DNA of 64,000 nucleotides from assembly GCA_963842235.1 (NCBI GenBank), contig CAWJFT010000001.1:744001-808000 (forward strand), given 5' to 3'. The DNA comes from JACDAN01 sp963842235 (GTDB lineage: Bacteria; Actinomycetota; Thermoleophilia; Gaiellales; Gaiellaceae). The position numbers and the translations under genes were made by a program. Each line of letters begins with the position of its first letter. Positions within the stretch are counted from its first letter, which is position 1. The notes beneath the pieces are model-generated. The model was not told the DNA's origin. It searched no databases and was given only the letters and a program-made list of their open reading frames with translations. Positions 1 through 8,378 of the stretch are shown piece after piece.

Positions 1-656
1 TGCGCATCTACGCCGACCGCCTCGAGCCGGCGCTCAGGCTCTGTCGGGCGCTCGGCGCTCGCGCGGCGCCCGACTGCGCGCAGGGCGCCTTCCACGACTA
101 CTGGTTCGCGGTCATCGGCGCCGACGATGCGCAGGTCTCGGAGGACGCCGTGACCGACCCTCGCACGCTTTGTGCCTCACAGCGGCCCGTCTTCGTACGA
201 CCGTGCTGGTACCGAGCGTTCATCGACAACCGCCCGAGGGGCTTCACGGCCGGATCGGCCGCGGACCTGGACGCACTCTGCCAGGGGCTGGAGGGCTTGC
301 AGCGTGAGGCGTGCATCACGGCGGGCTCGGTGATCGGGCCGCCCGATCCGGAGCTCCAGCTCCGGATCTGCGCGGGCCTTCGCGATCCAGCCGACGCGGC
401 GAGCTGCATCCGCGGGACGAAGGTCCAGAATCTGCTCGGCTCTTCCCCGGCCACTCTTGTCCGCCTGATCCGCCGCTGCGGGCTCTTCGCCGGAGGAACC
501 CGCTCGGCGTGCTATCGCTGGCTCGGGAAGACCCTCGCCGTCGTGACCGACGGCGACTTCGCTCGGGTCGGCTGTCCGCGGCTAGCTGCTGGGCCGCGCC
601 GTGACTGCGAGGCCGGCGCGAGCCACATGAACGACGCGCTCGTCACGTTCAGTTGA
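1..656 (+). CDS. 5'-truncated cysteine-rich protein of unknown function
   Basis: The gene enters from the left edge: the frame is open from base 3 and runs without a stop to TGA at 654-656. About 217 residues are visible. I do not recognise the family. The protein has regularly spaced cysteines (CQGLEG, ACITAG, RICAGL, SCIRGT, RRCG, CYRWLG, GCPRL, DCEAG) that look like repeated helical units each carrying a Cys-x2/3-Gly or Cys-rich corner, suggesting an extracytoplasmic disulfide-bonded protein. The true N-terminus, and any signal peptide, lies outside the window. It overlaps the convergent gene at 649-1026 by 8 nt. Confidence 0.6.
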   Translation, partial: RIYADRLEPALRLCRALGARAAPDCAQGAFHDYWFAVIGADDAQVSEDAVTDPRTLCASQRPVFVRPCWYRAFIDNRPRGFTAGSAADLDALCQGLEGLQREACITAGSVIGPPDPELQLRICAGLRDPADAASCIRGTKVQNLLGSSPATLVRLIRRCGLFAGGTRSACYRWLGKTLAVVTDGDFARVGCPRLAAGPRRDCEAGASHMNDALVTFS

Positions 657-1026
657 GCTGAAAGCGAAGGATGGGCCCGAGTGGGCGCCGTCCTAGGCTC
701 CACCTCACGCGATAGGGGCCGGGCCCGACGTCGCGGTACTGGCGACTGAAGCTCACAGACGACGTCGCGAGCCAGCCGATCCGCCGCAGCCGATACACGT
801 TGCAGCGCCAGAGGCCGGCGCCGCCGCTGACACACAGTCGATACCAGCCGAAGTAGTGCCGTTCCGTCGTCACGTCGAAGTACACGGCGACCCCGCGCTT
901 GAGCACGATCCCGTAGCAGATGTCCCGTTTCGGCGTGCAATAGCCGGCGATCTTCTTGACGGGGGCGGCGGCTTGGCCGGCGGCGGCGAGCAAGGCGCTT
1001 GCCCCCACGAGAATGGTCAGCACCAT
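649..1026 (-). CDS. small secreted protein, unknown function
   Basis: About 125 residues starting at ATG 1026 (MVLTILVGAS...), chosen because it begins directly with a signal peptide and leaves room for the divergent gene at 1101. The mature part is basic and aromatic-rich, with two Cys pairs (GYCTPKRDIC; RLCVSG...RCNVYR) and alternating beta-strand-like segments, compatible with a small beta-sandwich domain outside the cell. No family recognised. A longer in-frame ATG at 1119 would overlap the neighbouring signal peptide gene and put charged residues ahead of the hydrophobic core, so it is unlikely. Confidence 0.6.
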   Translation of the reverse strand: MVLTILVGASALLAAAGQAAAPVKKIAGYCTPKRDICYGIVLKRGVAVYFDVTTERHYFGWYRLCVSGGAGLWRCNVYRLRRIGWLATSSVSFSRQYRDVGPGPYRVRWSLGRRPLGPILRFQLN

Positions 1027-1100
1027 GATCAGGCGGCGTCGGTGCACCGCCCTGAGAATCCGCCCTCGCAGGCTTTGAGTCAAGCGGGCTCCGTTGTACT

Positions 1101-2054
1101 GTGGGCCGCGTGTGGGCACGCCGTCTCGCGGTCTGCGTTGCCATCGTCGTCGGCCTTACCGTCGTCGCGGCGGCGCAGGCGATCCCGCTCGGGGTCTACG
1201 GAAACACGGATCGCTTCGACCGCCTCACCGGCCAGCAGACCGACTCCGGCGAGACGTATCTCGCCTGGGATCAGGGCCGCACCTGGGGCTCGCCCTACAG
1301 CTACTTCCTCGGCAGCCTCCGTGAGCGGCCGCACATAACGCTGAAGACGGCGAAGGGTGGCGGGATCACGCCGCAGGGCATCGCCCGCGGCAAGGGCGAC
1401 GCGCACCTGATCGGCCTGGCGCTCGCGATCGCCGAGGCGGCGAAGCCCGTCTACATCCGTCCGCTTGCCGAGATGAACAACGAGCGGAACCCCTATTGCG
1501 CGTTCTACGCCAACGGCCGCCCAAAGGGCGGCGGGAGGACGGCCGCCTGGTACCGGAAAGCGTTCCAGCGGATCTACATCCTCATGCACGGCGGCACGGC
1601 GAAGGCGATGAGCGCTCGCCTACGCGCCCTCGGGATGCCCGGCGTGAAGACCGACGTGCCCGTCAACCGCCATCCGAACTTGACGGTGATCTGGAACCCG
1701 CTCGCCGTCGGCGTGCCGGACGTGCACGGGAACCACTTCCGGGACTACTTCCCCGGCCTCAAGTACTTCGACGCCTACGGGAACAATTACTACGACACGA
1801 GCGGCGTGTACGCGTTCCACCGCACAGAGGAGCTGTACAAGGCGTATCGCACCAAGCCGTTCATGTTCCCGGAGTGGGGCCTGACGATCGACGATCCGTC
1901 GTTCATCAAGGCGTTCGCGGGGTTCGTCCGGACGCACCGCCGGGTGCGCTTCATCAGCTTCTTCAACGGCCCGGCCGGCGGGCGTTACGACCTCGGCACG
2001 AAACCGAAGAGCCGTGCGGCCTACCGGCGTTTCATCGTGCCGCTGTCCGGCTAG
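1101..2054 (+). CDS. secreted GH26-like glycoside hydrolase (beta-mannanase fold)
   Basis: A 317-residue protein with a signal peptide (residues 1-28) followed by a single TIM-barrel-like domain. Two acidic motifs fit clan GH-A retaining glycosidases of the family 26 type: RPLAEMNNE near residues 120-127 (E124 as acid/base, as in the family's HEMN/AEMN motif) and MFPEWG with E258 as candidate nucleophile; the C-terminal RFISFFNG resembles the last barrel strand. The substrate is probably a beta-mannan or mixed-linkage glucan, but that is inference. GTG start at 1101 follows the family expectation. Its 3' end overlaps the convergent MBL gene by 23 nt. Confidence 0.7.
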   Translation: MGRVWARRLAVCVAIVVGLTVVAAAQAIPLGVYGNTDRFDRLTGQQTDSGETYLAWDQGRTWGSPYSYFLGSLRERPHITLKTAKGGGITPQGIARGKGDAHLIGLALAIAEAAKPVYIRPLAEMNNERNPYCAFYANGRPKGGGRTAAWYRKAFQRIYILMHGGTAKAMSARLRALGMPGVKTDVPVNRHPNLTVIWNPLAVGVPDVHGNHFRDYFPGLKYFDAYGNNYYDTSGVYAFHRTEELYKAYRTKPFMFPEWGLTIDDPSFIKAFAGFVRTHRRVRFISFFNGPAGGRYDLGTKPKSRAAYRRFIVPLSG

Positions 2055-2754
2055 CGTCGCTCAAGATCTCCTCGATCTCGGCGCGTGCGAGAACCGTCTC
2101 GCTGTGGCCCTCGACGTAGTGCTCCGCGCCGAAGGCGAGAACCTGCTCGCCGAGCCGGGAGATCTGCTCGGAGGTGTACCCGCCCGACGGAGCCTCGTAG
2201 AGGCTGTCGCCGAGGAAAAGCACGCGATCCTGCTCCACGTACATCACGCACGAGTCCGCGGCGTGGTCGCCGCCCACGTGCTCTATCCGGACAGTGACCT
2301 CGCCGAGGTCGAAGTCGAGCCCGTCCTGGAACACGATGTCCGCGGGCACGACGCCGACCTCGCGCGGTGACGGCAGCTCCTCCTTGACGTTCGCCGCGTG
2401 CTCGGGTGAGACCTCACCGGCGGCGACGCGCTGGTCGAGCGCTTCGTCGCTCCAGTCGGTCGCGGCCAGCTCCTTGAGCGCCTGCGCGGTCAGCGCATGG
2501 GCGATCACAGGGACATCCAGCTCGGCCGCGCCGAAGACGTGGTCCCAGTGCGAGTGTGTGAGGACGACGAGGCTCGGCGAAGCGACATGCTGGGCCACGA
2601 GCCCCTCGAGGAAGAGCCGGGCATGCTCCGCCGAAGAGCCGGCGTCGAGCATCAGCGACCGGCGGGTGCCGACGACGGCGCAGAGCGAGGGCCGGTCCGG
2701 CGGTCCGGGCGGGAGCCAGTAGACGTGCTCGCTGATCCTTTGCACGCGTGTCAT
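2032..2754 (-). CDS. MBL-fold metallo-hydrolase
   Basis: A 240-residue cytoplasmic protein of the metallo-beta-lactamase fold. The dinuclear metal motif THSHWDH is at 66-72 (H67, H69, D71, H72), with later ligands in GGDHAADSC and the FLGDSLYE strand (Asp) and the final His in EGHSE. Order and length match small glyoxalase II-like/beta-lactamase-superfamily hydrolases; the substrate cannot be told from sequence. Starts at ATG 2754 and is divergent from, and overlaps by 7 nt, the earliest GTG start of the next gene. Confidence 0.8.
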   Translation of the reverse strand: MTRVQRISEHVYWLPPGPPDRPSLCAVVGTRRSLMLDAGSSAEHARLFLEGLVAQHVASPSLVVLTHSHWDHVFGAAELDVPVIAHALTAQALKELAATDWSDEALDQRVAAGEVSPEHAANVKEELPSPREVGVVPADIVFQDGLDFDLGEVTVRIEHVGGDHAADSCVMYVEQDRVLFLGDSLYEAPSGGYTSEQISRLGEQVLAFGAEHYVEGHSETVLARAEIEEILSDASRTAAR

Positions 2755-3833
2755 TCTCGTGGCGGATGCCCTTCATCGCGCCCGAGCTCGTCACGCCGGC
2801 CCCGTACGAGGTCTCGTTCGGCCGGATCGCAGGCCGCGCCGGCCCGGGGACGACGCGAATCGTCGTGTCCATCGATGGACGCGTCGCGGTGGAGAAGACG
2901 ATCGGCCGCGCCAGGTTCGACTTCTGGGTCGCGCTCCCGCCGAGAGATGTCCGGCTGACGGTGACCGCGGTCGACAAGCGCGGCCGGCGTGCGGCAACCG
3001 CGGTCGAGCCGGTGTTCGGACTGCCCCGCGCTTCCGAACCCCGCGGGCCACCGCGCCGCAGCTTCGAAGACGCGCGGCTGGCGGGCGAGGTTCGCGCGCT
3101 CGGACGCGCGTTTCCGGGCATTTGCGGGATCCTCGTGCAGGACCTTCGGGATGGAGCACTCGCGGCCTGGAACGTGCGCGCTCACTTTCCGGCCGCCTCG
3201 ACCTTGAAGGTGGCGATCGCCGTCGAAGTCCTCAAGGTCCTACACGGCAAGCCGTGGCACGGCAGCCGCGTCGACCGGCTTCTGCGCAAGATGCTCGTCC
3301 CGTCCGACGACAAGGCGGCGAACGAGCTTCTTGTGTGGCTCGGCGGCTCGACCAGCGGCGGCGCGGCGCGGGTGAACGCCACCCTGCAGGCGCTCGGCCT
3401 CCATGACACAGACATGTACGGCGGCTACCTGGTCCAAGCGGTCGAGCCGAGCTTCGTCGGGAAGCGCACGACGGCGTGGGATTACGCGCGACTGCTCCGC
3501 GACATCCATTTCGCCGCCGAGGGCAAAGGGGAGCTGGCCCGGCGCTTCCGCGGCAGCTTCGTCCCCACCGAGGCGCGTCATCTGCTCTACCTCCTCGCCC
3601 ACACGACCACGAGCTGGCTCGACCGTTTCCTCTCTGCCCGAGAGGCCACGGTGCTGCAGAAGGCAGGCTGGATCACGCGCGCCCGCCACGACGGCGGCCT
3701 CGTCTACTGGCCCGGCGGAACCTTCGTCGCCGTCGTCCTGACCTGGAACGAGCGCGGAGTGGGGGCTGCGTCAGACCTGCTCGCCGGCCGCGTCGCCCGT
3801 GCGGCGCTCGCCCGACTCAACCGGAAGGGTTAG
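2748..3833 (+). CDS. serine beta-lactamase-like hydrolase with N-terminal Ig-like domain
   Basis: 361 residues. Residues about 12-95 look like a beta-sandwich (Ig-like) module; residues 110-355 form a class A beta-lactamase-type domain with the SxxK motif S151-T-L-K154, an SDN-like SDDKAAN at 186-192 and a KTG-like K305-A-G. These are the three active-site elements of DD-peptidases and beta-lactamases, so a serine acyl-enzyme is likely, acting on a beta-lactam or a peptidoglycan-like amide. No clear signal peptide is seen, odd for such enzymes. GTG 2748 overlaps the divergent MBL gene; ATG 2766 is an equally plausible start. Its stop codon lies in the left arm of the palindromic element 3827-4001. 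Confidence 0.72.
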   Translation: MSFSWRMPFIAPELVTPAPYEVSFGRIAGRAGPGTTRIVVSIDGRVAVEKTIGRARFDFWVALPPRDVRLTVTAVDKRGRRAATAVEPVFGLPRASEPRGPPRRSFEDARLAGEVRALGRAFPGICGILVQDLRDGALAAWNVRAHFPAASTLKVAIAVEVLKVLHGKPWHGSRVDRLLRKMLVPSDDKAANELLVWLGGSTSGGAARVNATLQALGLHDTDMYGGYLVQAVEPSFVGKRTTAWDYARLLRDIHFAAEGKGELARRFRGSFVPTEARHLLYLLAHTTTSWLDRFLSAREATVLQKAGWITRARHDGGLVYWPGGTFVAVVLTWNERGVGAASDLLAGRVARAALARLNRKG

Positions 3834-4001
3834 AGGCCTGATGCGAAATTCCGCCGGGCCGGATGACGCCCCAGACACGGCGCCGGATCAGCACGTTCGC
3901 CCGCGACACGTAGCGCTGCTACGCGCCGCGAACGACCGCACTGCCCGGCTTGGTCTGGAGCGCCCCGGCTGCGGCGGAATTTCACATCCGACCTCTGACC
4001 C
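3827..4001. repeat. 175-bp imperfect palindromic element between convergent genes
   Basis: The outer 30 nt of each end are inverted copies (3827-3856 against 3972-4001) with 26 of 30 identical, including GAAATTCCGCCG. The complementarity continues inward with interruptions to an apex around 3915, where CGTAGC and GCTACG face each other. The left arm contains the TAG stop of the beta-lactamase-like gene and the right arm encodes the last residues and TGA of the cupin gene. It has no ORF of its own. It could act as a bidirectional terminator or be a MITE-like insertion; no transposase is linked. Confidence 0.7.
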
Positions 4002-4569
4002 AGGGCAGTCGATCCCAGTTCGTCGGCCGCTCCGGTTGCCAGTGCGGGAACGGTGCGTAGGCGTCGCGGGCTGAGGGCGTCTCCGTCTCGACGCCTGCGC
4101 CATGGCGGCGGGCGACCTCCGAGCTCGGGTAGACGATGCTCCGGTCCTCGCTTCGCCTGCCGGCCATGAAGATCACGCAGGGCCCGTCTCCGGCCCCGAC
4201 GAAGGTGTGCTCGGTACCCGGCGGGCTGTGGAAGAAGTCCCAGGCTCGGAGTGGGCGTTCTTCGCCTTCGACGAGCAGCAGACATTCACCGGCGAGGACG
4301 AGGAAGTCCTCCTGGTTCGACTCGGCGTGGTAGAGGCCACTCGGCTGTCCGGGCTCGAGCACCGTCAGGGAAAAGCCAATCTGGTCGAACTTGTGCACAG
4401 GCAGATCGGGACGCCGGCGCAGCACCGGCTTGTCGCCCTCGAAGACACATTCGGCGCCGAACGCATCGTTCGTCAGCCACGCAGCGTCCCGGGCGTTGAC
4501 CACGAACCAGCCGTCGCTGACCGGCGCGAGGCCGGAGTCGACCGCTTCGAGGTGTGCTTCCTTGACCAT
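3982..4569 (-). CDS. cupin-domain protein
   Basis: 195 residues. The central segment (about 75-140) is a small cupin barrel: motif 1 reads LYHAESNQEDFLVLAGE, followed by the second motif SPPGTEHTFVGAGDGPC with a conserved Pro-Gly and His. Metal-ligand positions (H, E, H) are largely present, so a metal-dependent enzyme or a sugar/ligand-binding role is possible; the substrate is unknown. A TAGGCT box ends 7 nt before the ATG at 4569, suggesting leaderless transcription. The last codons are inside the palindromic element 3827-4001. Confidence 0.75.
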   Translation of the reverse strand: MVKEAHLEAVDSGLAPVSDGWFVVNARDAAWLTNDAFGAECVFEGDKPVLRRRPDLPVHKFDQIGFSLTVLEPGQPSGLYHAESNQEDFLVLAGECLLLVEGEERPLRAWDFFHSPPGTEHTFVGAGDGPCVIFMAGRRSEDRSIVYPSSEVARRHGAGVETETPSARDAYAPFPHWQPERPTNWDRLPWVRGRM

Positions 4570-4629
4570 CGCTCGAAGCCTATGGATTCCCTGAGGTCAC
4601 CTGGAAATGACGCGTTCCCGCCGACCCGC

Positions 4630-5253
4630 CTAGCCGCCGGTGGCGGAGAAGTGCTGGTAGTCGGGTGAGCTCCAGGTGCCGCCCCAGGACCAGCCGACGG
4701 CGGCGAAGGCGCGCACCAGCACGCCGCCCGAAACGGCCATGCCCGGTCGCCGTCGGGATCGATCGAGATACCGCCGGCCGGCGGGAGGCCGAACGACGCC
4801 GCGGTCGAGGTAGGGGTTCTCCACGGGGTTCACGTCGATCGCCAGGCCGTAGGCGTGTGACGACCACCGGCGCGGGCCGGGCGCGATCGCGTAGCGGCAG
4901 TTGAAGGCCGAGGTGTTGTCCGCCGCCATCGATCTCGCGTCACTCGCCCGGTAGGCGTCGATCGGCCGTAGCCGGCGGATCGGGAAGCGGGCGGCGTAGA
5001 GCGTCCGGAACACGGAGACGAGATCCCGTGCGGCGGTCGAGCGCACGACGATCGACCCGAGATGCGTGCGCCCGTCGAATCCCCAGTAGCTCACACGCAC
5101 GAGCCTCAGCTGGGCTGGGCCGACCGGGCAGCCGGGCCGGTAGGAGTAGCGAAGGTCGGCTCTGGTGACCGGCGAGACGGCGCTCTGGAAGCGCGGCGCC
5201 GGCGACGCGACCCCGAGCGACAGCGCCGCAAGTGCGAATAGGGCGAACTTCAC
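4630..5253 (-). CDS. secreted M15-family D-Ala-D-Ala carboxypeptidase-like protein
   Basis: 207 residues with an N-terminal signal peptide (1-17). The C-terminal half has the zinc site of peptidase M15 (VanY/DD-carboxypeptidase type): H133 and D140 in SSHAYGLAIDVNP and H201 in SSPDYQHFS, preceded by the typical IDAYRASDARSM strand. It should trim or remodel peptidoglycan stem peptides outside the membrane. GTG start at 5253 preceded by TACGCT at 8 nt, consistent with a leaderless mRNA. It is co-directional with the propeller protein upstream. Confidence 0.82.
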   Translation of the reverse strand: MKFALFALAALSLGVASPAPRFQSAVSPVTRADLRYSYRPGCPVGPAQLRLVRVSYWGFDGRTHLGSIVVRSTAARDLVSVFRTLYAARFPIRRLRPIDAYRASDARSMAADNTSAFNCRYAIAPGPRRWSSHAYGLAIDVNPVENPYLDRGVVRPPAGRRYLDRSRRRPGMAVSGGVLVRAFAAVGWSWGGTWSSPDYQHFSATGG

Positions 5254-5268
5254 CGCCCGGGAGCGTAG

Positions 5269-6213
5269 TCAGACGGTGGACGGCGCTCGACTGCGAATCC
5301 GCACGGCGCCGTAGACGAGCACGACCCCTGTCATGAGCACGGCGAAGACGATCATGCCCGGCGGCCAGCGGCGTCCCTCCGAGACAGGAGGTGCGGCCTC
5401 GAAGGTGCGCGTGTCCACGACGGCGAGCGCCTTGCCACCTGGGGCCTGCACGCTCAGGTCTCGTCCGCCGGAGGCGACCGAGAGCCTCAAGCTCGGGAGA
5501 TCCCTGCGGCCCGTCAGCCAGTCCAGGTCGACGCAGCGCGCGTCCCGCCCGACGGTGTCGAGCGCGTGGACGAACGGGTGCTCGGTTCCCGCGTAAAGCG
5601 TGTAGGCCCACCGCCCGTCCACGCTGGTTGCGCGCGTGAGCGGATCGCCGTTCATCTGCTCTCCCGGATCGCGAGGGTCGACGATCGGCTCCGGTAGAAG
5701 CTTTCCGGTCGCCGTGTCGAGCACGCGAACCCGGTACTTCAGCGGGTCGACCGGCGAGTAGTACTCGATCAGGTAGAGCCAGCGTCCGTCGGGTGAGAGC
5801 GCGTCGAAGCTGAAGTCGCCTCGGAGCTTAAGCGTCTTCTTCGGCCTCAGGGGGGTCGCGTCGATCAGTCTGAACGTCGTCGTCGCACGCGGAAAGCCCT
5901 GCCGCGGCGTGATCAGGACAAGGCTCGATCCGTCGGCGGATAGTCCGCCCGCGGATCCGTCGTAGGCGACGGCGGGCACGGTGAAGTTCCCACGGAGGAG
6001 CCGAGAGCGGACAACCTTGCCTCCGTCCGCAGCGACCATGGCGACGAGCGTGTTCCGGCCGGCCGGGAGCGTGACGTAGCGGACGTTCGCCTCCGGCGCA
6101 GTCACGCCCGTCGAGCCGACATCGACGTTCAGAACGGGCAAACCGTCGGCCCATGCGGCCACAGGTGCAGCGAACGCTGCGAAGAGGGCCGCAATCCAGA
6201 TCCCAGGTCTCAT
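5269..6213 (-). CDS. secreted, membrane-anchored beta-propeller-like protein
   Basis: About 314 residues from ATG 6213, which begins directly with a signal peptide (MRPGIWIAALF...). The body contains repeated blade-like strands with LSADGSSLVLI and LSPDGRWLYLI, typical of WD40/YVTN-type propellers, plus VRVLDTATGKLL. A single C-terminal transmembrane helix (WPPGMIVFAVLMTGVVLVY) followed by a short basic tail anchors it with the propeller outside. Function unknown; binding or scaffolding in the envelope is an inference. The longer start at 6396 is not preceded by any signal and is rejected. Confidence 0.65.
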   Translation of the reverse strand: MRPGIWIAALFAAFAAPVAAWADGLPVLNVDVGSTGVTAPEANVRYVTLPAGRNTLVAMVAADGGKVVRSRLLRGNFTVPAVAYDGSAGGLSADGSSLVLITPRQGFPRATTTFRLIDATPLRPKKTLKLRGDFSFDALSPDGRWLYLIEYYSPVDPLKYRVRVLDTATGKLLPEPIVDPRDPGEQMNGDPLTRATSVDGRWAYTLYAGTEHPFVHALDTVGRDARCVDLDWLTGRRDLPSLRLSVASGGRDLSVQAPGGKALAVVDTRTFEAAPPVSEGRRWPPGMIVFAVLMTGVVLVYGAVRIRSRAPSTV

Positions 6214-6288
6214 CGCTCTCTGATACGGAGCGCCGCCGCCCGGAGGTCCATCGCGTATCCGTCCAGCTCGGAAAGCCGTTCCCACACT

Positions 6289-6519
6289 GTGTTCGACCTC
6301 CTTCCGCGGGCTTGCCCCGAATGCGGCGCCTCGGTCACCTGTGACGAGCAGGAGGACCACGTCTGCGACGAGGGGCAGCGCACGCGCTACGAGCATTTCC
6401 AGATCCGGCTGGAGATCGAACGCTTCGACGACGAGCTGAGGGACTGGCTGGTGTCACCGGCGGGACGGTTCGCGGTCTTCTATGCCGAGCGCGAGCGAGC
6501 GCCGGCTCGCCTGGCTTGA
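6289..6519 (+). CDS. small zinc-finger-like acidic protein
   Basis: 76 residues from GTG 6289. The N-terminus has the knuckle CPECGASVTC, a second pair HVCDE, and then an acidic amphipathic helix (QIRLEIERFDDELRDWL). It looks like a rubredoxin-type knuckle with an incomplete second half. No named family recognised, but codon usage is like its neighbours and the Cys motif argues for a real gene. It is divergent from the propeller gene and ends on the promoter of the ABC operon. Confidence 0.5.
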   Translation: MFDLLPRACPECGASVTCDEQEDHVCDEGQRTRYEHFQIRLEIERFDDELRDWLVSPAGRFAVFYAERERAPARLA

Positions 6520-6545
6520 ACCACCTGCGGCTCGCGCTTTAACCT
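6516..6545 (+). promoter_or_regulatory. putative sigma-70-type promoter of the amino acid ABC operon
   Basis: TTGAAC (6516-6521) and TAACCT (6540-6545) separated by 18 nt, giving a start around 6552 and a short leader to GTG 6581. The -35 hexamer overlaps the stop of the small upstream gene. Seen in sequence only; no expression data. Confidence 0.45.
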
Positions 6546-6580
6546 CCTAGGGCATTCCGACGAGGGGGGACCGGGCCCAA

Positions 6581-7411
6581 GTGGTTCAGCGACAACCGAG
6601 CGTCCAAGACGCGTCGCGCGCGACGGCCGATGCGTCGATGGTTCGCCTCGAGGGGGTAACGAAGAGCTTCGGTGAGCTCGTCGTCTTGGACGGCATCGAC
6701 CTCGAGGTGCACCAAGGAGAGGTGCTCGTGGTCATCGGTCCGAGCGGGAGCGGCAAGAGCACGCTGCTGCGGTGTATCAACCTGCTGGAGCCGATCGATT
6801 CCGGGCGGATCTTCCTGGAAGGCGAGGAGATCACCGCCAAGCGCGTGGACGTCTCCGCGGTGCGTCAACGCATCGGGATCGTCTTCCAGCAGTTCAATCT
6901 CTTCCCGCACCTCCGCGCGATCGACAACGTCACGCTCGCCGCTCGACGGGTCAAGCACATCCAGCGGCGGCAGGCGGAGGCGCGGGCACACGAGCTGCTC
7001 GCGCGGGTCGGCCTGGCGGAGAAGGCCAAGCAGTACCCGCACCAGCTCTCGGGCGGGCAGCAGCAGCGCGTCGCGATCGCGCGGGCGCTGATGATGAACC
7101 CGCACGTGATGCTCTTCGACGAGGTCACGTCGGCGCTCGACCCCGAGCTCGTGGGCGAGGTGCTCGTTGTCATGCGCGACCTCGCAAAATCCGGCATGAC
7201 GATGCTCGTCGTCACGCACGAGATGCAGTTCGCGAGAGACGTGGGCGACAAGCTGATCTTCATGGACGACGGCCGAACCGTCGAGCAGGGAAAGCCGAAT
7301 GAGGTGCTGGATCATCCGCAGGAGGAGCGAACGCGCCGTTTTCTGCGGCGGACGCTGCAGCTCTCGGATTCGTTGGAGGAATTGACCATCGACGAAGGAG
7401 GGACTGAATGA
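6581..7411 (+). CDS. polar amino acid ABC transporter, ATP-binding subunit
   Basis: 276 residues with a complete ABC ATPase: Walker A GPSGSGKST (53-61), Q-loop FQQFNLFPH, signature LSGGQQQR (from 156), Walker B VMLFDE (176-181), and the H-loop VTHEM. The FNLFPH and EVTSALDPELVGEVL segments are typical of the GlnQ/HisP polar amino acid (PAAT) family. It energises import through the two permeases downstream. GTG 6581 follows a G-rich Shine-Dalgarno-like stretch; ATG 6638 (MVRLEGVTKSFG) is an alternative start that removes a poorly conserved 19-residue leader. It overlaps the binding-protein gene by 4 nt. Confidence 0.9.
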   Translation: MVQRQPSVQDASRATADASMVRLEGVTKSFGELVVLDGIDLEVHQGEVLVVIGPSGSGKSTLLRCINLLEPIDSGRIFLEGEEITAKRVDVSAVRQRIGIVFQQFNLFPHLRAIDNVTLAARRVKHIQRRQAEARAHELLARVGLAEKAKQYPHQLSGGQQQRVAIARALMMNPHVMLFDEVTSALDPELVGEVLVVMRDLAKSGMTMLVVTHEMQFARDVGDKLIFMDDGRTVEQGKPNEVLDHPQEERTRRFLRRTLQLSDSLEELTIDEGGTE

Positions 7412-8331
7412 GGAAGTTCCTGATCGCACTCGGCGCCATCACCGTCGCGGGAGCCGTCACAGCGGCGCTCGCGGTGGCCGCGCCTTGGAGCGGCACGGGA
7501 GAAACCCGAACCGACAGAGCAGGGGCGGCCAGCAAGCTCCCGCCGCTGCCGGCCGAAGTGGCGCAGCGCAAGCGGTGGGTGATCGGCGTCAAGTGCGACT
7601 TCCCGCCGTTCGGCTACATCAACCGGCAGAACAAGAACGCCGGCTACGACGTGGACGTCGCACGCCGCTTCGCCGAGCTCGCGTTCGGTCGGCGGAACCG
7701 GGTGAGCCTGACCTGCGTGACGACGCCGAGCCGGATTCCGGTGCTCCAGCAGAAGCGGGTCGACATCATCATCTCGACCCTGACCTGGACCGCCGCGCGG
7801 GAGGAGATCATCGACTACTCCTACCCGTACTTCAATGCGACCGGCAGGCTGCTCGTCCCGAACTCGACGAGCATCCGGCGGCTCCGCGACCTGAACGGGA
7901 AGCGGATCGTCACCACGCGGTCCTCGATCTACGACCGGTACGTGCGGAACTGCTTCGGGTCGGCGACCCTGACCGTGACCGACTCCCCGGTGGCGGCGCT
8001 GGAGTTCCTCCGACAGGGGCGGGTCGACACGTTCATGTTCGACGACACGTTCCTGCTGGGTGTCGCCGCCAACGACCGAAGCCTCAAGATGACGGCACAC
8101 AAGTTCCTCGCGGTCCCGTACGGCATCGGAATCCGCAAGGACGAGCCGGAGATGAAGCGCTGGGTCAACGCCGCCGTCCTGCAGATGAAGCGCAGGGACG
8201 AGTTCTGGGCGATCCTCAAGCGCAACTCGCCTCGGAACTTCTGGACGGCATTCCGCACGAACGTCCCGAGGCCGAAGACCAAAGAGGCCTATCCACGCGG
8301 CAAGGAGCCGGAGAAGAACTGCCCGAGCTAG
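7408..8331 (+). CDS. amino acid ABC transporter, periplasmic-type binding protein
   Basis: 307 residues. An N-terminal hydrophobic segment (1-25) without a lipobox cysteine suggests a secreted or N-terminally anchored protein. The family 3 solute-binding fold is clear: VIGVKCDFPPFGYI, NAGYDVDVARRFAELAF, VDIIISTLTWTAAREEIIDYSYPYF and the lobe 2 motif LNGKRIVTTRSSIYD. It captures a polar amino acid outside the membrane and delivers it to the permeases. Two extra cysteines (K-C-D-F, T-C-V) may form a disulfide. Translationally coupled to the ATPase gene (ATGA overlap). Confidence 0.9.
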   Translation: MRKFLIALGAITVAGAVTAALAVAAPWSGTGETRTDRAGAASKLPPLPAEVAQRKRWVIGVKCDFPPFGYINRQNKNAGYDVDVARRFAELAFGRRNRVSLTCVTTPSRIPVLQQKRVDIIISTLTWTAAREEIIDYSYPYFNATGRLLVPNSTSIRRLRDLNGKRIVTTRSSIYDRYVRNCFGSATLTVTDSPVAALEFLRQGRVDTFMFDDTFLLGVAANDRSLKMTAHKFLAVPYGIGIRKDEPEMKRWVNAAVLQMKRRDEFWAILKRNSPRNFWTAFRTNVPRPKTKEAYPRGKEPEKNCPS

Positions 8332-8341
8332 GCCGCTGATC

Positions 8342-8371
8342 GACGAGGGGCGGCTACGGCTGCCCCTCGTC
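8342..8371 (+). terminator. stable hairpin between binding protein and permease genes
   Basis: Arms GACGAGGGGCGG (8342-8353) and CTGCCCCTCGTC (8360-8371) form a 12-bp stem with one G-T pair and a 6-nt loop, with no T-tract. Its place inside the operon, just after the binding-protein stop, fits a partial terminator or 3' stabiliser that yields more binding protein than permease. Confidence 0.6.
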
Positions 8372-8378
8372 CGCCCAC

